In this document: positions 23,339 to 33,619 of the stretch, piece after piece
How the letters are laid out: the number at the start of each line of letters is the position of its first letter
Position numbering within the stretch: the first letter of the stretch is position 1
Source: Hevea brasiliensis
Taxonomy: Eukaryota > Streptophyta > Magnoliopsida > Malpighiales > Euphorbiaceae
DNA: 64,000 bases
Reading direction: 5' to 3'
Assembly (NCBI RefSeq): GCF_030052815.1
Contig: NC_079505.1
Span: 80,454,330 to 80,518,329 of the forward strand
Program-made: the position numbers and the translations under genes
The notes under the pieces: model-generated
What the model saw: only the letters and a program-made list of their open reading frames with translations
Databases searched by the model: none
Told to the model about the DNA's origin: nothing

Positions 23339-23800
23339 CTTCGGATGCGATTATAACTAACGTCCCAGGATGCTTAGCACGGTTCAATCAATTCTGCCAT
23401 GAAGTGATGTGACCTCTGCACGCTACTATTAGTGGCGTCCCGAGCTGCAAACGCCAATATAATCAGCGTTCCAACTGGCTGACGTAACCCTCCCCAGAGA
23501 ATCTTTGTCAGGTGGTTTGCAACACACCTGCACACTACTATTAGTGGTGTCCCGAGCTGTGGAGGTCAGTATAAGAAGTGTCCCAACTGGCTGACGTGAC
23601 CCTCCCCAGCAAATCTTTGTCAGGTGGTCTGCAACACACCTGCACGCTACTATTAGTGGCATCCCGAGCTGCGAACACAAGTATAAGAAGCGTCCCAACA
23701 TAGAATCTTCACCACGTTGGCTACAACGCACCTGCAAGCTAGTATAGGTAGCGTCCCACTTCCGGATGCTAGTATGACTGGCGTTCCCTCGTATCCTCAC
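23339..23800. repeat. 112-bp tandem array with recurring GCGTCCC words
   Basis: CTACTATTAGTGG.(G/A)TCCCGAGCTG recurs at 23,423, 23,535 and 23,647, exactly 112 bases apart. Between them sits a related half-unit (AGTATAA..AG.GT.CCAACTGGCTGACGT). Further diverged forms of the same word (TATAACTAACGTCCC, AGTATAGGTAGCGTCCC, AGTATGACTGGCGTTCC) extend the array on both sides. Its GC content is well above the surroundings. A 123-codon minus-strand frame runs through it but only reflects the repeat. Its origin is unknown; subterminal sequence of a DNA transposon is one possibility. Confidence 0.8.
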
Positions 23801-23972
23801 CCCTTTTCAGTAAATTTAGTGCTGATCACTTATTCTGGTATTTTTCCCTGCTGTTTAACACTAATACGGTAAAAATCCCTATGCATTGGTGCATAAACTC
23901 TTCTGCTAATAGAGTCCTTTTTATCCACGCAAAAGCCAGGATTCCTTTGCCCCAATAATTTTGCACTTGATT

Positions 23973-26900
23973 TATAACACCCCTATATGCATAGCCTGGT
24001 ATATTGCACTATTCCGGTGACCGGTGTCGGTCCGGACAATTAAAAGGATTAGAACCATGTTTAAGATACCTAAAAAAAACCCTGAATGAAAATTAATAGA
24101 GATTACCAAATAGTTAAGTATAAATAAGAAAAACAAAGCATAAAAAGTTAAATGAACTGATGGTCACAGCGATGGGTGACCTTTCCGGGAAGTGATTGCG
24201 AAGTCAGTCCTAGCCCTAAATTTGAATGAGAAATTGTAACGCTGCAGTCCTAAGGACTATTGTGAACCTAGTGAAAAAAAGAAAATCTCAGAAAAGAGTT
24301 GATAAGTAAGTCAAATAATTAGGTTAGGACTCCGAAAGAAATATCAAATTATTTAAAAATCGAATCAATCCGGCGAGGGGCAAATTGGTCAATTTACCCT
24401 TAGAGGTGATTCCTGACCTAACTATCCAATAAAATCAGAGGAATAAAAATTTCAGAATAGAGAATTAAATTAAAGAAGAATAGAAAAATTAAAGGAAAAA
24501 GAAAAAGAAAAGAAAATGAATTATTACCTCACCATAATGACATCATGCATGACATTAAAATCAATTTTAATTTAATATTATTTTTGACCAAGTCAAAAAT
24601 TGAATAAATAACTATAAAAATAACTAAATAAAGGAAATTAAAAATTAGGCCTTCTTCTCTAATTTGGCCGCCATCTCCTCTCTCTCTTCTCTCTCAAATT
24701 TTTTTTCTTTTCCTCCATTAAAGCTCAATTTTGAGCTTTAGAAACCCTAATTCCCACCATGAATTCCCTAAATTTCCTAATCCAAACTTGATTTTAAGCC
24801 TTGGAAAGAAGATTGAAGTGGAAAGAAAGAGAAAAAAGTTGAAGAAATTGAAGATTGAAAAGCTATACAAAGGTTAGTAATTAAACACTTAATTTCTCTT
24901 TAGAATTTTGTTTATGTGCATGAATTAGTCTAGAAATTGTGGAAAAATTAAACAAAACCAACTTGTGGGACTAATTGTGAAATTTGGCCAGCCTTTGGGG
25001 GAGTTGAAATTGGTTGAGTTTGATGAAATTAAAAGGGTCTAGAAGTGTAACTAAGTGTATAGATGTAGATTATGCACTTTAATCTCATTAGTTGCATAAA
25101 TTACATAATTAGGGTTCTTGGCACTTAGAGTTTGAGAAAAAATTTAGAGAAAATTTGTAATTGATGTAAGGGAACTTAATTGAGGTTTGAAATGGTCATT
25201 TGGTGTCATTTGTGATGTGTTTGAATTTGTAGAAACTCAATACAATTCAGATTGGTTAGGGGTTCCAATCTGGCAGTTTGACCTAAGTCCTTTTTAGGGA
25301 TCAAAACTGAAATTTTACCCATCCAATTGGTGTGAGGCTAATTGGGAATGAAAATAAACACATAAGGACACATTTTTTATTTAGAAACTATGCCCAAAAA
25401 ATGACATTTAGGTAGTGAACAATTAGGTTAAATCCGGATATTGTGCACTGCTTCTAAACAAAAATGACCAAATGAACAGTATGACCATAACTTGAGCTAG
25501 ACAGGTCCAAATGACCTGATTTTTGTGACATTGGAAAGGTATGGAATAGCACTACAACTTTCATTTGGAACACCAACTCAAATTCTGCCCATAACCAAGT
25601 CATTTTGCCACCCAAAATTAGTTGTTCAAAACTGCCAAAATTAATAAAGTGCCCAGAAAGTTTGGGTTGAACCTATCCGGCCAGCCTTAGTAAAATGCCC
25701 ATATCTTGGGCTAAAAAACTCCAAATGGAGTGATTCAAAAAGAGAATTAAAGATAAGACAATAAGGAACAACTTTGATGAAGGACACTTAGCCAAATTCC
25801 TACAGTGACTAGACCAATGGAATAGTGCAAAATAGGGCACTAAAACTGAAAATTTGAAATGTCACTTAGGGAGTTTGAAATTTCAATTGGTAATCAATGC
25901 CAACAAAATTAAGACTCAAAATGTGATATATGAGTGTAATTAGAATTCACATACCTATTAAGCATAAGAAAGTCAATATTTTGATCCAATGGTCAAATAA
26001 ATAGTAACCACCATAATCAATAACACAAAGAACTCACTTTATGAGATTATATAAGTAAAGTTTAAATGAAAATTTTAATTATTAAAATTATGGTTAAACA
26101 TAATTTGAATAAATATTGAAACATCTTAATTGTATGCTTCAGAGGAAAAAGGGCCTTCCGAGGAAAGGAATCGACGGGAGTGTAATAAGTAAAGACTAAT
26201 TACGAGGTTTGTGCACAATAAACTTATTTAAGTATTTCTTATTGAAATTTGATTTAGTATGTAATATGAATAGTTTTTAATTGTTTTGGTTTTGAGAATT
26301 TTATTTGGAAATTATTGTGTTGCCTACTTTGTAAATGGAAATTTTGAGATAAAATGTGATTTGTGGTTTGCATGAAATATTTAAATCTTGTGATTTGAAA
26401 TTATTTTTTATTCACACTTGGCATGATAGTCCCTTATTATGTTCCTCCTCTACTTGTGGGGTTGAGTTTTATATTTAATCATTTTTCTCCCTCTCTAGCT
26501 TGCCAGTCTGAGGTGAGTTTGGATGAGTACTCATTAGCTAGCTAGCCACCTCTCTCATTGATTTTGATTAGTGGAGTGAGTTTGTCTTGTCGTGGTGTAC
26601 AACGCGGCATGTTTGAAAATTTTGTGTCATGGCCTAAGTTGTGTTATTGATTTACAACACTGTGTTTATTAAATTATTTGGTCAAATTTGTGTTATATTG
26701 AGCTTTAAAAATTGTGAATTATTTGAATTGTCATTTATCAATAAATATTTTTTACACCGCATCTTAAATTTTTATTGTGCACCACTGAATAAAATTTACT
26801 CAGCGATAGCTTAATTTTGCTATCGCAAATAGAAAAAAGGACATAGCAGCAGAGTGAGCTGCTACAGAAATAGGTGAGCACAGTTTGAAGATTTTTGTAC

Positions 26901-27485
26901 GGGTTTTTATTTTTACCTTTGTAAATTTGACTTGATGTAAATAATCTTTTGTTCATATGTATCTAAGTAGTTAGATGAGCAATTGTACATTAAAGTCTGT
27001 AATAATATTATTTTTTATTTTCCTTTTTTAGATTAAGATTTTTGTATGTAAATTTAATTTAATACAATGTTTATGAGTTTATTGAATTAATTTAAAAAAA
27101 ATTTTTGAGTTGTGAATTTTGAATTGGAATTTGGTTGAATTGTATTGATTTGAGAATATATTGGCGATTGGGGTTGAGAAATGAAATTATTGGAAGTGTT
27201 TTCATAGGTTTTGAAGAACTAGTTTTTTCCAATTATAGACGGCACTCTGCCAAAATTTTTAAAAAATTGGCGGAAACTTTAAATTGATTGAAAATTTGAT
27301 ATGTAGTTTAACTTCAAACAAAAGTTTTTAATTCCTACAAAAAATGCTCACCACCTTCAAAAAGTAAGAAAATTATTTTAAAATCCCTTATTGTGTATTT
27401 AATGGGTTATCGGTAGGTAAAGTTCGGTAATCATTAGGTATACTACGAGATCATGTTATGCCTTATATAGGGGTAAGGTGTGACA
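23973..27485 (+). repeat. 5' LTR of the chromovirus derivative
   Basis: 3,513 bases from TATAACACCCC (mutated TG start) to GGTGTGACA. It includes the 5S C-box-like motif near 24,171 and long AG-rich and CT-rich tracts around 24,480-24,720. It carries no gene. The end is fixed by the primer-binding site that follows and by the ends of the solo LTRs. Confidence 0.88.
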
Positions 27486-27493
27486 TATTTTAG

Positions 27494-27510
27494 TAGTATC
27501 AGAGCATGGT
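27494..27510 (+). promoter_or_regulatory. Primer-binding site for initiator tRNA-Met
   Basis: TAGTATCAGAGCATGG, eight bases after the 5' LTR end, differs by one base from the classic TGGTATCAGAGC complementary to the 3' end of initiator tRNA-Met. Reverse transcription of the parent element would have started here. Confidence 0.85.
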
Positions 27511-27675
27511 TTTGAAATGAATTTTGACTATGCATGTGAATATTTCTTTTGATAAGTACAACTGCTCAAGTGTCCTAAATTGATACATATGACATATTTA
27601 CATTATGAATATGTACTAACGGAGGTCAACCTCCTTGTATTTGTTATCAGGGAGTAGAAAATTTTTGAAAATGGA

Positions 27676-29052
27676 ATGGAAGAAGGAGATCATTTCGTAG
27701 AACAGTCTGTTGAGGCTGAGGCATAAGGGGAAGCCCCAGCAATCCAGAATGCGAGTGGGTCAGCCACTCCAGCTCCTCCTCAAGCATCGCAGTTTCCTGC
27801 TCATTTTGCACAGCAGATGGCTGCGTTGTTTCAACAAATTGTGGGAAACTTGCCAACACAAGCTCAAATGCAAGCACCAGCAGCACAACCACAGCCCCCA
27901 GCCCGGCAATATGAAAAGTTAATGAAATTTGGGACTACAAAATTCAAAGGAACAGTGGATCCACTGGAAGTAGAACAGTGGTTAGAGAGGATGGAATGGG
28001 TTTTCAGAAAACTACAGTGTGCTGAAGAGTTGAAGTTCGAATATTCAATATCACTTCTGCAAGGGGATGCATATGAGTGGTGGAAGACCATCACCCACAG
28101 CCTAGTAGAGCCATCAGTCCTCACATGGGCAGACTTTTTGAGGGAATTTCGGCAAAAGTGGGTCCCCGACACATATGTAGACATGAAACTGCAAGAGTTT
28201 TTGAGTTTGAAATAAGAGGATAAAACGGTAGTAGAGTATGAGAGAGACTTCTCTCGGCTGAGCCACTACGCTGGAAGCCTAATTACCACCCCCAGAGATC
28301 TGTGCAAGTGGTTTGAGGCCGGATTAAGGCCTAACCTGAGAATGCAAGTTGTGGGATTCAAACATCAAAATTTCTCAGAGCTAATTTCACAGGCCCTGGA
28401 ATTGGAAAGGATAGAATCAGAAAGGGCAGTGAAGAAGAGTACACAAGAGAAAGAGAAGACTGAAAAGGCTACTGGCCAAGCTACTGAGAGTGGTTCTGGG
28501 AAAAGAAAACATTTTGGAGGATCTAGCTCACGCGAATAGGCTAAAGGTAGATCTTCTGGACAGAAACCATCCCGATCCGGTCAGCAAACTCAGCAGACAC
28601 CCAGAAATACGCTGTCGGATCGACTTTGTGAAACTTGTGGTAAACCACATAGTGGGGTATGTTATAGAGCCATAGGAGCATGTTTTAATTGTGGAGGGAC
28701 TGGTCATTTTGCTAAGAATTGTATAAGTCCACGCCATTCTGGGTCATTTACTACATCAGAAGGATCAAGCCAAGTTTCTACCCCAAAGAGTTCACTATCA
28801 GTTAGTAGAGGCAGAGGCAGAGGTAGGGATAGTACACCTGAAAGTCAGAGTACTGTGAATCAACCAGAACAAGGTGATGCTTCGGCTAGAGTATACACTA
28901 TGCGGCAAAGGGAAGAGGATGAGATTTCTGATATTGTTGCTGGTACTTTCTCAATTTGTTTCAGTAAGATATATATGTATTGTTTGACCTCGGGTCTGCA
29001 CACTTTTATGTTAGTGCAAGCATTACTTGCCTTCTTGTTGTCTCTTGTATAA
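27676..29052 (+). pseudogene. Chromovirus gag with zinc knuckle and protease start, three stops
   Basis: The frame from ATG 27,676 (MEEGDHFVEQ) holds the retrotransposon gag domain (FKGTVDPLEVEQWLERMEWVF, then LQGDAYEWW) and a basic Ser/Lys-rich linker. A CCHC knuckle follows (CFNCGGTGHFAKNC, about 28,681-28,722), preceded by a CETCGKPH half-finger, and the frame ends in MRQREEDEISDIVAGTFSI leading into the protease. Three in-frame stops interrupt it: 27,724, 28,213 and 28,537. After a frameshift near 28,970 the protease active site reads DLGSAHFYVS, where DSGSTH is usual. Gag would form the virus-like particle that packages element RNA; this copy cannot be made full length. Confidence 0.85.
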
Positions 29053-29489
29053 AAATAAATTTTGATATGTTAGTGACTAGACTTTTTAGCATTAGTTTTG
29101 GAAGAGTTTGCTAGCGAAGGACATCTCCTAGAATACGATAAATTATTGAATATCGATAGATAAAAGAGTTATGAAAGTAAAAAATTGAACAATTGGTTTA
29201 GATGTAACAAAGAAATGTTACGAAAATTAGCAAAGTTATTGACTAGAATAGTCAAAGGACCCATGATTAGATAAATAATTCTAATATGACCATAATAGTC
29301 ATTTTATAAGGAAACATGAATTGAAATATTAGACAGAACGATAGTAAGAGAAGATTAGTGTTATACAAACAAATTAAACATTGTATTAGATTTTTAAAAG
29401 TCTTATATAAACTTAAAGGAAAGAAGATTATACGATTATACAGAAAGGAGAGAAACAAAGTTCTCACTCCATAGAACCACACAAAGTCC

Positions 29490-29760
29490 TAAAAAAAGTG
29501 GATTCATTAGCACACAAAATTGCTTACCTCTAAAAAGTGAAATGAATTTAAATTCAACGTATGATGGGGAAACTCATAAAGATCTTAGCACATGAGGTGA
29601 AGCAACTGAGAAATAAATGTATACATTTAGTTAATGTGTTATGGACCATTATTCAGATTATGAAGCTACATGAAAATATATGAAAGACATGAGAAAACAA
29701 ACGTATGACCATTTTAGGATGGATATTGGGAAAAATTTCGTGGACGAAATTTCTTTTAAG
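29490..29760 (+). pseudogene. Integrase tail and chromodomain relic
   Basis: Short, frame-broken translations match the end of a chromovirus polyprotein: KILAHEVKQLRNKCIHLVNVLW (chromodomain, about 29,578-29,650), then EATWKYMKDMRKQ and IGKNFVDEISFKGG up to the polypurine tract. In chromoviruses the chromodomain guides integration to particular chromatin. Everything from mid-protease to the integrase C-terminus is absent or unrecognisable in the preceding 400 bases. Confidence 0.7.
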
Positions 29761-29771
29761 GGGGGGAGAAT
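29757..29771 (+). promoter_or_regulatory. Polypurine tract
   Basis: TTAAGGGGGGGAGAAT directly precedes the TGTAACACC start of the 3' LTR and would prime plus-strand DNA synthesis. Its sequence is typical of plant Ty3/gypsy elements. Confidence 0.9.
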
Positions 29772-32677
29772 TGTAACACCCCTATATGCATAGCCTAGTA
29801 TATTGCACTTTTCCGGTGACCGGTGTCGGTTTGGATAATTAAGAGGATTAGAACCATGTTTAAGACAACTAGGAAAAACCTGAATGAAAATTAATAGAAA
29901 TTACCAGATAGTTAAGTATAAATAAGAAAAACAAAGTATAAAAAGTTAAATGAGCCGATGGTCACAGCGATGGGTGACCTTCCCGGGAAGTGACTGCGAA
30001 GTCAGTCATAGCCCTAATTTTGAACGGGAAATTGTAACGTCGCGGTCCTAAGAACTATTGCGAACCTAGTGGAAAAGAGAAAATCCCAGAAAAGAGCTGA
30101 TAAAACGGTAAAATAATTAGGTCAGGGTTCCGGAAGAAATATTAAATTATTTGAAAACCGGATCAATCCGGTGAGGGGCAAATTGATCAATTCACCCCTA
30201 GAGGTGATTCCTGACCTAAATGTCCAATAAAATTAAAGGAATAAAAATTTCGGAATAGAGAATTAAATTAAAGAATAATGAAAAATTAAAGGAAAAAGAA
30301 AAAGAAAAGAAAATGAATTATTACCTCACCATAATGACATCATGCATGACATCAAAATCAATTTTAATTTAATATTATTTTTGACCAAGTCAAAAATTGA
30401 ATAAATAACTATAAAAATAACTAAATAAAGGAAATTAAAAATTGGGTCTTCTTCTCTAATTTGGCCACCACCTCCTCTCTCTCTTCTCTCTCAAATTTTT
30501 TTTCTTTTCCTCCATTAAAGCTCAATTTTGAGCTTTAGAAACCCTAATTCCCACCATGAATTCCCGAAATTTCCTAATCCAAACTTGATTTTAAGCCTTG
30601 GAAAGAAGATTGAAGAGGAAAGAAAGAGAAAAAAGTTGAAGAAATTGAAGATTGAAAAGCTATACAAGGTTAGTAATTAAACACTTAATTTCTCTTTAGA
30701 ATTTTGTTTATGTGCATGAATTAGTCTAAAAATTGTGAAAAATTACACAAAACCAACTTGTGGGACTAATTGTGAAATTCGGCCAGCCTTTGGGGGAGTT
30801 GAAATTGGTTGAGTTTGATGAAATTAAAGGGGTCTAGAAGTGTAACTAAGTGTATAGATGTAGATTATGCACTTTAATCTCATTAGTTGCATGAATTACA
30901 TAATTAAGGTTCTTGGCACTTAGAGTTTGAGGAAAAATTTAGAGAAAATTTGTAATTGATGTAAGGGAACCTAATTGAGGTTTGAAATGGTCATTTGGAG
31001 TCATTTGTGATGTGTTTGAATTAGTAGAAACTCAATACAATTCGGATTGGTTAGGGGTTTCAATCTCACAGTTTGACCTAGGTCCCTTTTAGGGACCAAA
31101 ACTGAAATTTTACCCATCCAATTGGTGTGAGACCAATTGGGAATAAAATGAATACATAAGGACACATTTTTCATTTAGAAACTATGCCCAGAAAATGATA
31201 TTTAGATAGTGAACAATTAAGTTAAATCCGGATATTGTGCATTGCCACTGTATAAAAATGACCAAATAAACAGTGTTTGTTCATTTGGCCATAACATGAG
31301 CTAGACAGGTCCAAATGACCTGATTTTTGTGGCATTGGAAATGTATGACATAGCACTACAACTTTCATGAAGAATAAAAATCCAAATTCTGCCCATAACT
31401 AAGTCATTTTGCTACCCAAATTTAGTTGTTCAAAACTGCCAGAATTAATAAAGTGTCCAGAAAGTCTGGGTTGAACATATTGGGCCAGCCTTAGTAAAAT
31501 GCCCATATCTTGGGCTACAAAACTCCTAATGGAGTGATTCAAAAAAGGAATTAAAGATAAGATAATAAGGAACAACTTTGATGAATGACACTTACCCAAA
31601 TTCCCACAGTAACTAGACTAATGGAACAGTATAAAACAGAGCACCAAAACTGAAATTTTGAAATGTCACTTGGGGAGTTTGAAATTTCAATTGGCAATCA
31701 ATGCCAACAAAATTAAGACTCAAAATGTGATATATGGGTGTAATTAGAATTTACATACCTATTAAGCATAAGAAAGTCAACATTTTGACCCAATGGTCAA
31801 ATAAATAGTAACCACCATAATCAAGAACATAAAGAACTCAATTTATGGGATTATATAAGTAAAGTTTAAATGCAAATTTTAATTGTTAAAATTATGGTTA
31901 AACATAATTTGAATAAATATTGAAACATCTTAATTGTGTACTTCAGAGGAAAAAGGGTCTTCCGAGTAAAGGAATCGATAGGAGTGAAATAAGGAAAGAC
32001 TAATTATGAGGTTTGTGCATAATAAACATATTTAAGTGTTTCTTATTGAAATTTGATTTAGTATGTAATATGAATAGTTTTTAATTGTTTTGGCTTTAGA
32101 AATTTTATTTTGAAATTATTGTATTGGCATACTTTGTAAATGGAAATTTTGAGATAAAATGTGATTTATGGTTTGTATGAAATATTTAAATGTTGTGATT
32201 TGAAATTGTTTTTGATTCACACTTTGCATGACAGTCCCTTACTATGTTCCTCCTCCACTTGTGGGGTTGAGTTTGATATTTGATCATTTTCCTCCCTCTC
32301 TGGCTTGCCAGTCTGAGGTGAGCCTGGATGAGTACTCATTAGCTAGCTAGCCAACTCCCTCATTGATTTCGATTAGTAGGGTGAGTTTGTCTTGTCGTGG
32401 TGTACAACACGGCATATTTAAAAATTTTGTGTCATGGCCTGAGTTGTGTTATTGATTGGCAACACTGTGTTTATTAAACTGTTTGATCAAATTTGTGTTA
32501 TATTGAGCTTTGAAAATTGTAAATTATTTGAATTATAATTTGTCAATAAATATTTTATACACCGCAATTTAAATTTTTATTGTGCATCACTGAGTAAAAT
32601 TTATTCAGTGATAACTTAATTTTAATATCGCAAATAGGAAAAAGAACATAACAGCGGAGTGAGCTGCTACAGAAATA
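29772..32677 (+). repeat. 3' LTR, truncated
   Basis: It follows the 5' LTR base for base until GAGCTGCTACAGAAATA at 32,661-32,677, matching 5' LTR position 26,872, and then switches to unrelated sequence. About 613 bases of the LTR end are missing, presumably by deletion. The 5S C-box-like motif is at 29,969. Confidence 0.88.
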
Positions 32678-33400
32678 CAATTTTTAAAATTAGTATAAGA
32701 TTCTTTAAGCTAATTTGAAACTTTACTATATATAATAGAATTACAGATTCATTTTTTCTTCATTGTTTATAGAGCCAGAAGATGAAGACGACAAAGGAGA
32801 AATTGCCCATTCTTGAATGTTAATTACAAAAAAAAAAGTCTTAGAGTGTTGACAAAACTGTTTTCAACCTTGCAATTCATTTGCAAATTAATTCAACGTC
32901 CACTTGATGATTTTAAAATAAGTATAATTTAATCTAATTGATAAGTAATTAATAAACAAGTTAATAGTTTTGGGATATAGGAGCCGTACCGATTCCATTC
33001 TTCAACCATGTCAAACAAAACATCAAGTACTTCCACGATTTTTCAATTATGGTGATGATGATGCAGTGAAGAGGCCACCCTTCGTGCTTTGATTTAAAAA
33101 CCTTTTTTTTTTTTTTTTTAAATGGTCAACTGTCATTTTAGCCAATTTGTCAGTTGTCTTGACTATTGCCTCGACGGTCGCCGATCGTAACGAATACATT
33201 TTTTTTATTATTATTATTATTTTGTCTGCTTCCACCTTAACCTTTATCTTTCCCATTCATTCTTCTCTCCGACCATCCAACGGTAGTACATAAATAAAAA
33301 AATGAAGCGGCTGAGATCACTTCACGATCCGGCATCGCAGCACACAGGATCCCCCACTCAACTGTACATTATCACCAGAAGTCAAAAATAAGTATTATTT
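32678..33400. other. Spacer and probable promoter of the LONRF gene
   Basis: No gene is seen. A poly-T run (33,103-33,119) and an ATT repeat near 33,207-33,222 lie upstream. A TATA-like TATATAATG occurs at about 33,420, 200 bases before the LONRF start codon. Confidence 0.4.
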
Positions 33401-33619
33401 TTTCAAAGAGAAATTTTGGGTATATAATGAGAAGGAACACGTAGAGGAATTTGGTCCGCGGAAACGAAAGGATACAGGGGATAACACGATACCCTTAGCG
33501 CTCTCCTCTTTATACCTTCCAGTTTCCTCTTCAATTTCCTTATCAATTTTCCTCTTTTAATCTCTCAAACCTTTACTCTTTCCGTCCCTGTGTGTTTTTG
33601 AGAGCAATTGGTTGATGCA

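Larger units (their letters stand above)
23973..32677 (+). mobile_element. Deletion derivative of a long-LTR chromovirus (Ty3/gypsy)
   Basis: The layout is 5' LTR (23,973-27,485), primer-binding site, gag, a protease start, a chromodomain relic, a polypurine tract, and a truncated 3' LTR (29,772-32,677). Reverse transcriptase, RNase H and most of integrase are missing: only about 450 bases separate the protease start from the integrase tail. The chromodomain and the LTR length point to the chromovirus clade, probably Tekay/Del type. The first base pair of the 5' LTR has changed from TG to TA, and about 600 bases are lost from the 3' LTR, so no target duplication can be checked. In the first 230 bases the two LTRs differ at roughly 20 positions, mainly transitions, so insertion is old. 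Confidence 0.88.

Noticed and set aside
23124..23800. Minus-strand frames of 87 and 123 codons, first thought a gene
   Set aside because: They lie over purine-rich DNA and the 112-bp tandem array, and no domain is recognisable.
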